Assembly (NCBI GenBank): GCA_014529385.2
Contig: CM043959.1
Location: forward strand, 5,918,466-5,982,465
Reading direction: 5' to 3'
Length of the DNA: 64,000 nucleotides
Source: Adiantum capillus-veneris
Taxonomy: Eukaryota > Streptophyta > Polypodiopsida > Polypodiales > Pteridaceae
The stretch's first letter is position 1, and the number at the start of each line of letters is the position of its first letter. The notes beneath the pieces are model-generated. The model ran no database searches. It saw nothing but the letters and a program-made list of their open reading frames with translations, and was not told the origin of the DNA. Both the position numbers and the translations under genes were made by a program. Of the stretch, positions 1-9,936 are shown piece after piece.

Positions 1-169
1 ATTCCTAGTCGAGACCATGCTTGAATAGAGTGAGAACATTGTGAACTTTTTAGTTAATGGTTTTCCACCCTAAGAGCTTCGTAAGGATATAGCTCAAAAA
101 CTATTAAAGGAATGTGAAACTTATTCTCTAATTGTAGGAACTCTCTACAAGCTAGGGGAGGACGATATT

Positions 170-1290
170 CTTAGACTTTGTGCTCGTGAGGATGAGTATT
201 TATACATACTGCAAGAATCCCACATGGGTATAGTCGGAGGACAATTTTTAGGGGAACTAACTGCTAGAAAGGTGTTGCAATCAGGCTATTGATGGCCTAC
301 CTTATTCAAGGATGCATCACTTTTAAGGGTGTGATGAATGCCAAGTTACAAGATCACACAACAAAAGGATAAGATGCCCTTACATCCTATTAAAGTGACT
401 CAACCATTTGAAAAATAGGGTTTAGACTTTGTAGGCCCTATTAGTCTGGCAACTCGTAACACTCAATCTCGATATATTATTGTTTCCATTGACTATGTGA
501 CAAAGTGGGCGGAAGCCAAGGCAACACGCAAGGGCTGATGTAAGGTCAACTGCTAAGTTTCTCTTTGAGAACATTATTACACGATTTGGTTGTTCCCTTG
601 AGATTGTGAGTGATAATGGTACTCATTTTATAAATGGAGTGATAAAGGAACTCATGACAAACTTCATGATAGCCCACCATAAGTCTACACATCCATAAGC
701 AAATGGCCAAAAGCTGAGAGCACTAACAAGACTTTAATTTCTATCTTGACCAAAACAGTGAAAGCTCATTGCACAGATTGGGATTTGAAGCTAACATCAG
801 CTCTATGCGATTATCGTACTGCTTACAAAGTGGCTATTAATTGTACACCATTCAAGATGGTATATGGCCAAGAAGCAGATATGCCATGGGAGTTTGTAAT
901 TTTTAGTGTGTGCGGTAGCTTCACAAGAAGGTTGGGATGGTAACCCTTTAGTTGAGCATTTATTTATCCTTGAGAGGTTAGATGCAGAAAGATAGTTGGC
1001 TGTGCAAAATGCACTTGTGGAGAAAGATAGGAGAAAGAAATGGTTTGACCGTCATTTAAAGAGCAAAGATATCAAGGTTGGGATAAAATTCTTACGTATG
1101 GAGTAGATAATGAGAAGAAAAAGTTGGAATATGCGGGAAAAGGACCATATAGAGTATGCAAAATCACCCAACAAGGTACCATTCGTGTGGAAACTCTTGA
1201 TGGAGTTGAAACCATTGGATTCCTCAATGGGAGTAAATTTAAAAGATACTATGATCCTTTAATCCAAGAGGAGCTACGTGCCATCCATCA
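170..1290 (+). pseudogene. Integrase remnant of gypsy element G0
   Basis: Broken translations resemble gypsy integrase: an HHCC-like zinc finger region near 190-350, then a catalytic core with a GLDFVGPI-like segment near 420, YVTKWAEAKAT near 495-530 and VSDNGTHF near 605-635. Past that come the WDLKL..ALCDYRTAYK stretch at 780-840 and the FKMVYGQEA stretch near 850-890. The C-terminal GPYRV..IRVETLDG segment lies at 1145-1210. The gene would have inserted cDNA into host DNA. Several in-frame stops and frameshifts mean it is not translatable as one protein. No chromodomain is visible at the C terminus. Family assignment rests on these motifs and is firm; lineage within gypsy is inference. 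Confidence 0.75.
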
Positions 1291-1339
1291 AACAAAAGGC
1301 AGCCAAGGCACAAGTAGAATTGATAAAGTACACGCTCAG

Positions 1340-2350
1340 GCTGAGGCTAAGGAGCAACAACAACGTATTAGACGCCAACAAGAGACCAACCTTGGAGTTA
1401 CACATCCATTTCAAGCTAAAACAGAGGATGATTGGTTGAACTCTGACACACCTCTATGATACCCTATTGAGTTAAATAGCACCTATGGGAAAGTGCTATA
1501 TAACGCCTTATTGGACACATGTGCTAAATATAATCTGCTATCATATGGAGTGTGGTGTCAGTTAGGAAATCCATCTCTATCTGAAAGTACCATCCAAGTC
1601 AAGGGTATCAACAAGAAAAAAATATTGTTTTTGGAACTTGGTATACTTTTGTCAGTTGTTATGACAATGAGGTTGTAGCTCAAGACTTTTTGGTCATGCC
1701 TGCCAAAACTATGGAAGGCAATATAAACCTAGGACGCAATTGGATGTTAGCGACCAAATACACTATTGATTGGGGGACTGGGAGTGTCACAACAAAGAAA
1801 TCAACTCTTAACCATGCCACTCAAGCGATAGTTCCTGAGATATCACCTCTTGAGGAAATAAAACCCAAAACATTGCATGTCCAAGAGGTTGAACCATCTG
1901 TACGTATAGCCCAACCCTCTAGAGATTCAACTTCTATAGCTGAAACAAAGCATGAAACACACAATAGTCATCGTAATATAACAAAGAAAATATACAAACG
2001 GGTCCCTAAAGCTTCTTTAGTGACCATTTTTAACGCTAAAAAATAGAAGCCTTGTAAGAGACGCCCCACTCGCTCCAAGAAATGTAAGAAAATGTTGTGC
2101 TAGATTCCTAAAAAACTATTGGAAGCCCAAGGCTACTATGAAGGGAATGATCAAATCTGGGTGCCTAAACATAACTTGCGTTCTTACATGTTACCTATTG
2201 ACCCATGTGAGTCAAATCCTGTAGCGATAAAGCCGATTGACGACGGTGGGAAAGATCACAGAACACTATACATCGGATTCGAAGCTAGTCTGGATATCCA
2301 AACGAGAACGACTTGTATCACTCGGCTCATACATAGAAAAAACAAATGAA
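1340..2350 (+). pseudogene. Retropepsin-like extra ORF downstream of integrase (G0)
   Basis: After integrase the coding continues with an acidic/Gln-rich stretch, then NALLDTCAKYNLLS at about 1504-1545 and NLGRNWM at 1726-1746. The spacing of about 72 residues between the DT(C)A and LGR motifs is that of a retropepsin (normal active site DTGA, flap, then ILGR/LLG). Here the Gly of the catalytic triplet is Cys (codon at 1519-1521). A frameshift lies near an A-run at about 1617-1624, and a stop follows 2046. Further on, an IWVPK motif occurs at 2155-2169. The minus-strand giant element has the same order (DTGA, LGxxWM, IWVPK) at 15990-15390. The function is unknown; a second protease is the simplest reading. 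Confidence 0.6.
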
Positions 2351-2630
2351 GCTTCTTGCTCTTCATGTAGTTCTTCTACAAAAAACAAAAACTTCTTCAC
2401 AATTTCCCCCTACCACCAAAATTGTACAAAAAAAGAAGGAAAGAATAGCACCTTCCATTGTAAATTCATCACCTAAACAACGTTTTAAGTAAAATCATGC
2501 GAGAGTACAACACCCTTGCAACTAGATGAAATGCCTATGGTGGTGAAAAACTATTGTTCAAAGTCTTTACCCATTACAACTTGGAACAATTGGTTTCAAA
2601 AGGTGACAACATCGTTCCAAAAGGTATGAT

Positions 2631-2650
2631 CTACCCAAGGAAGGGGGGAG
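2631..2650 (+). other. Polypurine tract of G0
   Basis: Purine-rich stretch ending AAGGGGGGAG directly before a TG that opens the presumed 3' LTR at 2651. This is the normal plus-strand primer position in LTR retrotransposons. Confidence 0.6.
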
Positions 2651-4386
2651 TGTTTGTTGACATCCATCATCTTGCTTGCTCCCCTCTTTAACCTTCCTCC
2701 CTGACCTCTTAATCTCCCAATCTTAGGGAATGTATATGTATATAGCCCTATACTCAAAAAAACAAAAATTAAAAAAATAGTAAAAGAGCAAGAGCCACCA
2801 AACAAAAAGATTGAAACCTAGAAATTCTAGTACATGACCCAAAAATCATAATAACACATTATGCACAAGGACACGACCTTTGACATGCCCCTTATAATGT
2901 TTTCACACTAATAAAAATCTATCTGTGTGTACAGATACGGATAGTACTCTAGAGTCATCCACTCCTACCTTGGGTGAGAGGTACCCTCTTTACTTTTCAC
3001 AAGTGTTTCACATAGTCTACCCGGTGCTTGCATGTGAATGGGATTTGGTAGATACACTAGCGTGTGAGAAATTTTTTGAGGAATTATAATGGTTGATACA
3101 TCTCTTGACCACGACTGATCCCTATTTAGTAGGGAACATCTCTCTGATTGCACAAGCTTACCCTTTTGAGTAAGATGACTATATACGCCTAGACATTCTT
3201 AGTGAACATATGTGCATATAATGATGAGGAAGATTTACATGATTATACGGATGGCACGTATGGTCTCACTGATGATGACTTTATTTTTATTGATGATGAT
3301 GAGGATAGGGGTTTAGACTTAGGGCTACCCGCCCATCTATACAATATCATGTTCCCTTGACCCTCTAGGGGGGTGCAAATAATTAGGTTAGGGTTCTTTA
3401 TGTTGTTTTGATTGTGTTCAATAAAGGGTGGTGCCTCTTCCCACTAATGTGCCTCCTAGAGGTATTCCTTGTGTTTTCTAGTGTGTACACGAATGCATTG
3501 CAGTAGTTGGGATTTTGAACTTCATGCAATCTTTGTCTAGTTCACTCTCCAAATCGAGCACAATCATAAACCAAAACAGGTGTTTCTTGTCCATTATCAT
3601 TGCCTCTTATCTTTTTTAGCATCCATGTTTGTCTGCTTTGACTGTGATTGGTAGCACAATATTCAACACATTTGCTTACTATTAAATATTAGATTCAATA
3701 TAATTTTCTATCATAATCCCTTGTCTAGGTTTAACAATCAAGAAGTCTAACTAAGCTAGTTTGAATGAGATAAACATTAGAGATCTTCTCTTAATACCAT
3801 GGGAAACGCCTTCCTAATTGTCAATGGTTACTTTAGGTCCTTAATCCAATATCATGAAGCATTGTGCGCAATGTACTAGTTCTTAGTGGGCTTAATCCCT
3901 CTTGACCTTTAGCTTAAGTATTATAAAGGGAGTTTACTAAAGGATGAGCCTGGGGAGGGTAACAGTGTCAATATCACCCCCCAAAATTGAAATGCAGTGA
4001 AAAACAAACAAACAACAAAACAAAAGTACAAAAAATGTAAAATCTTAAGCTGGAAGAGAATTCCCAGCTTGATTTGGTACTTCACTCACATGTATTGCCT
4101 ATGGTACTAGAGCCCTAGAGGTTCCTAGTGTGGGTGCTTTTCCTTGAAAAGAAAAAAAGCCCAAGAGGATGGAATCTACATCTAGAAGGGAGGCATGTTA
4201 ACCACTTACGGACACCCTATCACCTTTGACAGTTGCCTTATCACTTTATTGGAGTCAGGGACCGAGCTTGTCGGTCCTATACGTGCATAGGTGATCAACG
4301 ATGAGAGGTGCACCACTTATCTCATCTTTACATTATTTTTGCTAACCGGCCACTGTGGGCACCCATGTGTGAATGGGTCAGATTCA

Positions 4387-4393
4387 TATAAAA
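4387..4393 (+). promoter_or_regulatory. TATA box in G0 LTR
   Basis: TATAAAA followed by AGG and a T-rich stretch, in the distal half of the presumed LTR, where an LTR promoter (U3/R border) would be expected. Positional inference only. Confidence 0.4.
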
Positions 4394-4488
4394 GGTCTAT
4401 TTTGACTTAAAATCCTCATTCTAGAGGTGCATGCTAAAGAAGAGCTCTTGCTCTACCTCTACCTTCTTCTCCATCGTGTTCTCACGAG

Positions 4489-4522
4489 TGTGTGTGTGTG
4501 TGTGCGCGCGTGTGCGTGCATG

Positions 4523-4593
<71 letters not shown>

Positions 4594-4690
4594 GTGATCA
4601 CGTGCTCACGAGAGTGTGTGTGTGTGTGTGTGCGCGCGCGCTTGAAATAGAGAGAGAGAGAGGGGGGGGGGGAGAGAGAGTGTGTGATCG
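4489..4690 (+). repeat. Compound microsatellite (GT)n-(GA)n-(GT)n-(GA)n
   Basis: (GT)n with GC interruptions at 4489-4517, (GA)n at about 4525-4590, a second (GT)n at about 4613-4632 and (GA)n with a G run at about 4650-4682. Low-complexity reading frames through it are not genes. Confidence 0.95.
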
Positions 4691-4909
4691 ACCATTGCAA
4701 CGGCGTCGGTAGCAAAAAGGTGATGACGGCTCCCTCTTCTTCCCGGCACGAAATCCTTCATGATGAAAAAGCATTGAGCGGTGAATGACACACCATTGTC
4801 CCTTTGAGCTTACTAGGATAGTCTAGTTGTGTGCTTCCAGCCATCCGTAGCTCGTACACAGTATGTTCGGCAAGTTCCCAGCCTTCGACACGTGCGGTAG
4901 AAGCGCATA

Positions 4910-5302
4910 GATATCAATGAGCAACTTATTTCTGTAGGTGAAGTCATTTTCATCAGTTCCCTTGTGCAGACTGTTCTTGATGCTTTGCCAGATTCTTATC
5001 AAACTTTTGCTAGTACTTGGAGACTTATGACTAAAGGAAATCTTGAAGTTGTCAAGCTTGATCCATTATACACATTGTTGTTGCAAGAGTCACTTTCCAA
5101 AAAAAACAAGAGTAGACAACATGCAGTAGAACATGCTTTTATTGTTGCTCAAAGAAAAGGTGATAACGGCAACAATGTAGCCACTTCCCATGGTCCTTTT
5201 GCTAGTGGAAAATCACATGTTTCTAATGCTTCATCTGCTGGCAGCAATTTGTTTGAGAATTCTAATGATAAGTGTAAAAAGAATATGCGTCGCCGTTATT
5301 GT
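4910..5302 (+). pseudogene. Copia C1 gag, 5' fragment (left of giant insertion)
   Basis: Reads as the middle and C-terminal part of a Ty1/copia gag: INEQLISVGE near 4912, QTVLDALPDSYQTFASTWRL from about 4963, and LYTLLLQESLSKKN near 5073. It stops at 5302 after the first Cys of the CCHC zinc knuckle (MRRRYC). The remainder (KANDHLIK..) starts at 26205. It is very similar to the gag of copia C3 at 46738-46043. The element is cut on the left by G0 and on the right by the giant gypsy element, so it is a nested host fragment, not a gene. Confidence 0.85.
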
Positions 5303-6213
5303 TGTGGGACGTTTGTATAACCTCACTATCCTATCTTACTGCAGTTTTAGCGAGAACCACGATTAAATTGTCAATCCATGGGACGAAGCTGACTTGACTA
5401 GTGCATAAAGGCTACAAGAGGTTGTCAATCTCTCGGAAAACAACTAACAACTCGCATCCAATTCGAGCTACACTCCGAAATCACCAAAAGCCAATCACTC
5501 ATCGGCAAACAAATCACTTCCATTACAGAATCAAATGACATCCAAACATAATGAAACTTTTAGGACATGTTTATAAGACCTAAGCGCACATGCTTATGGT
5601 CTCAAATTCCACTTTAGGTCAAGTACCAAAATCGTGATTATTGACATCAGTGGATTTTTGACCTAGTTGTTTTCGACCCAAAATGCACCTAAATGCTTAG
5701 CAATGATGCCCCATACCCCGCCTATGCTTAGTTTTTGAATTTGAAGTGTAAATTCCTACTTATGATGAAATCAAACCGTGATCAGCGACGCCAGAAGCTA
5801 TGAAATACGGTATGTGTTTATGTCAATGCGTAGAGCTCTTACCTGCAATTGCAATGCAACAAACGCGACTGCAATGTGACAACCGGGGAGGGAGTAGGAA
5901 GCGCGAGAAGGAGAGAAGTGAGCGCCGTTAGCTCACGTTGTGTATTTCATTATCCAAAACTTCATAATAACTTACAAAAATTGGCTTTTATACCTTAGCC
6001 AAGGTTTTTGGTGGTCAAACTAATAATCTGGGAGCTCTAACTAAAGATAGGTAATGACAGGTTGATACAATCTGGAAGCTTGTAGCCTTGGCTCATCAAT
6101 TACAAGGTTTATCCGCAAAATAGGAATTACAATATTCCTGATTTATCAAAAATAATAAGTGTTTTTACATGGGAGCTCCCAAAAATGGTATCCGCGTTAG
6201 CTTGCTGCTAACA
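5303..6213 (-). repeat. 3' LTR of giant element
   Basis: Aligns along its length with 25281-26199. Shared features include the AAATCGTGATTATTGAC-like motif (5629-5645), a CAATGCGTAGAGCTCTTACC stretch near 5824-5843 and the AACATTCC..type end after GCTGCTA. It contains no gene. The flanking ATTGT lies at 5298-5302. Confidence 0.9.
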
Positions 6214-6225
6214 TTCCCCCCATCC
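6214..6225 (-). other. Polypurine tract of giant element
   Basis: On the minus strand GGATGGGGGGAA immediately precedes the TGTTAGCAGC start of the 3' LTR. This is the expected plus-strand priming site and it confirms element orientation. Confidence 0.75.
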
Positions 6226-6429
6226 TCGCCTGTGTCGTCCCTTGACATAGCTTTATGGGCTGAAGTAGTCTTCGGGTTGACGGTGGCTGGCGAGGCGGTC
6301 TTTAAGCGCATTTAGTGCCTTTTGGTATCTAATCTTCCTCTCTTTATCTGGCACTTGCAAGAACTGCATAGTGACTATTTTTTAGCTCCACCGCTGAGTA
6401 GCCTACAAACCTTGATGTCAGGTTGTTGA

Positions 6430-8592
6430 TCACACTGGCCCATATATCTTCATTCGCCAAGTGAAGAACCCTGTGTAGAATGCTTCCTCAAATGCCAACA
6501 TATTGTGAGAAGGTAAAAACATGCATCTGGCGTAGAAGCCATAGAGAACTTCTTCGAACGGTTGACCACTAAGCTCGTAGCATAATCCTTTATTACCCTC
6601 GAGGAATGACATCCAAGGGGCACCTGCTTGCTCTGGCTCATTGAATACTTCGATGCAGGTAAGCAGCATTCGGCAAATTTTATATAGCATTGCACATGAT
6701 AAATTCGGTAGACTTTTGAAGAATGACATGACGTCCGTTAGGGTTTTCACTATGTATTCTTCAGTCGCGGTGGTCCCTTTTGTGGAGCAGCCAATCGGGG
6801 GTAGTTCAGCCAAGTTGGCCGCTTCTTTGTTAATGCCTCCTGTGCTTGCCAGGTCCTTACTCGTGGTACATGACAAAAACTAGGATCTTTTTGTAGTGCC
6901 ACAGGTGCTCTTGTGAACAAAATCAAATACCTTGGATTCTTGTTCAACCAGCTTAGCCTCCACTTTGGGTGGTCTTGATCTGCACCTTCTACCTGCATGT
7001 CTTTATACACACTCTCTTTTACCTGGAGCAACTCCACCTTTATGAAAGGGTATGGTAGGGATTGCTAGTGCCATTGCGTATTGATTTGATTGGGAGTGAG
7101 TTGTGTAACGTTGACGGAGTGAAGAACTCTCAGCTCCCAATCCATTGCTACCTTCCACTGCTCATCTACCTCTTGTGTAATCTTCTCTTTCAGTGCATCT
7201 TCCTCAGCCTTTGAGAGTTGAACCGTTGGCACTGTATCCGTTTCAGTTATGTGTACTTGAAATTCCTACTCGCCACTTAGCTCTTCTGCTGGCTGTGTCT
7301 CCATCTCAGTGAAAGTAACTAAGGGGATCTCTATTTGTGGTTGCTCGGAAGTTCCTGCCTCTTCTTGTGTTTCTAGACGTCCCTCCTTCAACAGTTGGTT
7401 GACTCTTTTAAGTTCAACTATTTCTTTCAGCAGCTCGTCTTCTCTTTGCACCCGCATTAAAGCTAGGTCTCTACGCTGAGACTGCTCCAATTTTAACTCC
7501 AACTCAAGGTCTTTATTCTTCTTCTCTAATGCTTTGTAGACCTCGTCTGTTCCTTTGATCGAGGCTACGGCTGGATTCTCTCGTATTTGCCGCAAGAAAA
7601 TTGCCTGATCATTTATTCTTTGTTCAGAGTACTATAGGGAAGCATTTGCTACATCTAACTATACCTGAATCTTTTGAAATGATAGGGTTGTAGTTAGAAG
7701 TTAGTAACTTCTGTCAGCTATTCATCTTTTGCTTTGCATGCATTTGACAACTTTGTAAGCAGATCACCGAGCTCCTCTATCTCTTTCTGTTGTTTGTCCC
7801 TTGCTAGCTGATGTTATTCAGCTTTAGCTTTCAACTCATGCACTTGCCTTTGTAGATCAGTGATGACATTTAATATGTCGCCTAACTCCCCTTGGAGTGC
7901 GTCAATCACCATCTCTAGTTCTTTGGCCCTTGTGATACGGCTAAGTGCGACTGTTCGGAGTCTTTCCGTCATGTCCTGCATTTTCTTGGCATACTTGCTG
8001 ACTTGCAGGATCACTTCATCGTTCGATTGCCAATCCTTGTTTTTGGCTAGCTGCTTAGAAGAAGTTCAGGGAGACACGTCACCTTGATCATGTTGTGCTT
8101 ATCCTTGTGCAGTTGCTTCCTCTACTTGCTTTTGTTGCTTATTCGCCTCTTTAGCTTTCTGTTCCGCTTCTTGGGCTTCTTTCAGCTTTAAACCTTCTGC
8201 TTCTTGATACATCTTTTCCGGTGATTCTATGGGATCTTTTGCCTGTTTCCTGGTATGGTGCTTTGTTCTTGGCCCTTTGAGTTCCATTTTGCCGGGTCCT
8301 TGCCTTGTGCTTGGCGGCTACGTTTGTAAGAGTGCTTTTCTCTTTCAAATTGGGCTTGTTTTTGTACAGGTTCCTCTGGGTGTGTTGCCACGGCTTTTCT
8401 CTTCATCTCTTCCCTTCGTGCTCTTTTTTCCTTGTTATCTGAGCTTTCAATGCTATATCGTTCTTCCGAGCTCTCAGCAGACTCTTCATCTGACTTGTAT
8501 GTTCTCTTGGCAGATCTTGTAGCTTGAGGGGAAGCGTGTGCTGACACTATCCAAGTGTTCTGATCTCGGGCAGGCGGCAAGTTGTCGGCCAT
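6430..8592 (-). pseudogene. 3' ORF region of giant element, distal part (Lys/Glu linker, coiled coils, C-terminal domain)
   Basis: A chain of minus-strand reading frames broken by stops and frameshifts. It runs from a Ser/Lys/Arg-rich, highly charged segment (8592-8227), through Lys/Glu/Gln-rich sequence (8287-8099) and heptad-like coiled coils (8014-7814 and 7595-7266, with Leu/Val spacing and KELEEK-like charge), to a less charged C-terminal part (7037-6430) containing Cys and aromatic residues (SCAMLYKICRMLLTC near 6700-6650). I do not recognise the family. No obvious signal peptide or transmembrane helix argues against a typical envelope protein. Being on the same strand and inside the LTRs, it belongs to the element. 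Likely one ancestral protein with the next entry. Confidence 0.5.
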
Positions 8593-9376
8593 GCCGATAG
8601 CATGGTAGGCAGGTCAAAACCTCTGGTGTTCCCAGGTATGTAATTTTTCCTTCTTTCTTTGTCCCCTTCAATGTGGACAAAACATACTGTGCATGGTCAA
8701 TTGGTTGCCTGGTTGTTGATTTGAGAGCTTGTGTAAAGTTTGTGGCAACCGCATGATTTGGTGTCGTATACCTTGGTGGTCTCTTGGCAAGGAAGTGAAA
8801 GTGCCGGTGGTACAATCTCGTGGGCTCTTCCACCTGTTTTTGAATGAGGTCGGCAAATGTAGTCACGGTGGTTTCCTTGGTGAAGGTTCCTGCCGTCTTT
8901 CTATCCCTTGCCCTCATTGTCATTCCCTTTGTTGATAGTTTGAGTGCTTCTGCCACTATCTCCTTGGTAATTACTACTTCAACTTTGTTCCCTTGCTGGT
9001 CAGAGATTTGAGCGGTTCCATCTTCTTTGATTGTGGACAAAAGCTCATAAGCTTTTTGGAAGTCCACTCCACACGGCTCTTGTTCATAAAATTCTCTGAG
9101 ACCCAGCCTTTGGTTGGCTTCTTTGGTCTTGGGCTTTGCAGTGACATCATACACTTCTTTGGGTAGAAGTTGCAGTTCTACTTGATGTCCTTCTTCGCTT
9201 TTGAATCTGCATGTGAACATTGTGGTGTTATGCTCTTCAAGCTGTTCCTTTGACAGGTAGGTCACTTTGGCATTCTTGACTGAATCGGAATCCAGTTGGT
9301 ATGGTGGTAGCTCTTGCAGCTTCTCCTTTTGCGAGAGCTTCTTCTTGGCCCTCTCTGTTGCTTGCATGGCTCTCAT
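8486..9376 (-). CDS. 3' ORF of giant element, N-terminal open part (296 codons), function unknown
   Basis: The longest open frame of the giant element, downstream of pol on the same strand, starting MRAMQATERAKKK. It is rich in Lys, Glu and Gln, with segments such as GLREFYEQEPCGVDF, VVITKEIVAEALKLSTKGM and HFLAKRPPRYTTPNHAVAT. The last recalls, weakly, the plant putative transposon-protein domain found in some plant retroelement extra ORFs. No retroviral enzyme motif or membrane segment is visible. The frame breaks near 8486 and coding character continues in another frame from 8592. Position matches env-like ORFs of Athila elements, but identity is unproven. The nested copia lies upstream of it at 9621-12934. 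Confidence 0.5.
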   Translation of the reverse strand: MRAMQATERAKKKLSQKEKLQELPPYQLDSDSVKNAKVTYLSKEQLEEHNTTMFTCRFKSEEGHQVELQLLPKEVYDVTAKPKTKEANQRLGLREFYEQEPCGVDFQKAYELLSTIKEDGTAQISDQQGNKVEVVITKEIVAEALKLSTKGMTMRARDRKTAGTFTKETTVTTFADLIQKQVEEPTRLYHRHFHFLAKRPPRYTTPNHAVATNFTQALKSTTRQPIDHAQYVLSTLKGTKKEGKITYLGTPEVLTCLPCYRHGRQLAACPRSEHLDSVSTRFPSSYKICQENIQVR

Positions 9377-9486
9377 TGAGTGAATAGAGTGTCAAAGTTA
9401 GCAAATTTGGTAGATTTTCTCTGAAATGTCCTTCAATCTGAAATGCTGACAAATTGAGTTCAATTTGCTGAAAAAATTACTCGGTT

Positions 9487-9508
9487 GTAGATAATCGCGA
9501 TTATTTAC
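9487..9508. repeat. Palindromic motif copy (giant element)
   Basis: A 22-bp inverted repeat of half-site GTAAATAATCG with one mismatch (GTAGATAATCG), centred on TCGCGA. It belongs to the family described at 13168-13472 and 23711-24720. Confidence 0.85.
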
Positions 9509-9620
9509 TTTTGTTGCAAATTTTTGTTTTGACTTCATAGTTTTGATCTTTACATGTTTTTATACATATATGCATGTTCAAAAATTGATTTGAAACTTTT
9601 TGCAAATTTGGCATTATAGG

Positions 9621-9813
9621 TGAAGGGGATCGGGGAGCACCACAGACGGAGAGTGAGAGAGAGAGAGAGAAGGAGACACACACGATGTGGGTGGGAAGAC
9701 TGTGAAGTAGCAGCTCCCCCTATACAATATACTCACTATAGGTATAGGGTAACAGTGGGCGGGCGCACATGACCTGGGCAACCGGTCAAGGCACATAGGC
9801 CTTAACCCCAACA
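9621..9813 (-). repeat. 3' LTR of nested copia
   Basis: 193 bp, TGAAGGGGATC..CCCCAACA on the plus strand. It matches 12680-12934 except that its (GA)n tract is only about 18 bp (about 9655-9672), against about 80 bp in the other LTR. On the minus strand it reads TGTTGGGGTTAAGG..CTTCA. Confidence 0.9.
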
Positions 9814-9824
9814 ACCTCCCACTT
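9814..9824 (-). other. Polypurine tract of nested copia
   Basis: AAGTGGGAGGT on the minus strand, directly before the 3' LTR. The same sequence precedes the LTRs of copia C2 (38486-38496) and C5 (about 55091-55101). Confidence 0.8.
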
Positions 9825-9936
9825 AAAGGCCAATGTGCCTTTAAGCAAGATCTACTAGTGTACAACTAATAGAAGGTGAGATATTCTCTCAACCTATGCC
9901 CACTGACTCTCGATGAGCTAGTGCATCCGGCTCTAC

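Larger units (their letters stand above)
1..4908 (+). mobile_element. Partial Ty3/gypsy element G0 (pol 3' half, extra ORF, 3' LTR)
   Basis: Plus-strand retrotransposon entering from the left edge. In order it shows an integrase remnant, the integrase C-terminal domain, a retropepsin-like extra ORF, a purine-rich tract at 2631-2650 and an LTR beginning TGTTTGTTGAC. The right end is inferred at about 4908, because copia gag homology (element C1) begins at 4910. That fits G0 having inserted into C1, but the left flank lies outside the window, so no target-site duplication can be checked. Coding parts carry stops and frameshifts, so the copy is dead. The layout of integrase followed by an extra ORF matches the giant element at 5303-26199. 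Confidence 0.7.
2651..4908 (+). repeat. Probable 3' LTR of G0
   Basis: Begins TGTTTGTTGACATCC after the polypurine tract. It is non-coding, contains a TATAAAA box at 4387-4393 and simple-sequence tracts at 4489-4690, and probably ends at ..AGCGCA near 4908, where copia gag homology starts. Without the 5' LTR the right end is an inference. No gene was seen in this 2.2-kb stretch. Confidence 0.45.

Noticed and set aside
4482-4715. Open frames coding long Arg-Glu or Ser-Leu runs, also at 12511-12806, 33799-34208, 56565-56756 and 63553-63759
   Set aside because: They are translations of (GA)n/(CT)n microsatellites on either strand, with no protein similarity.
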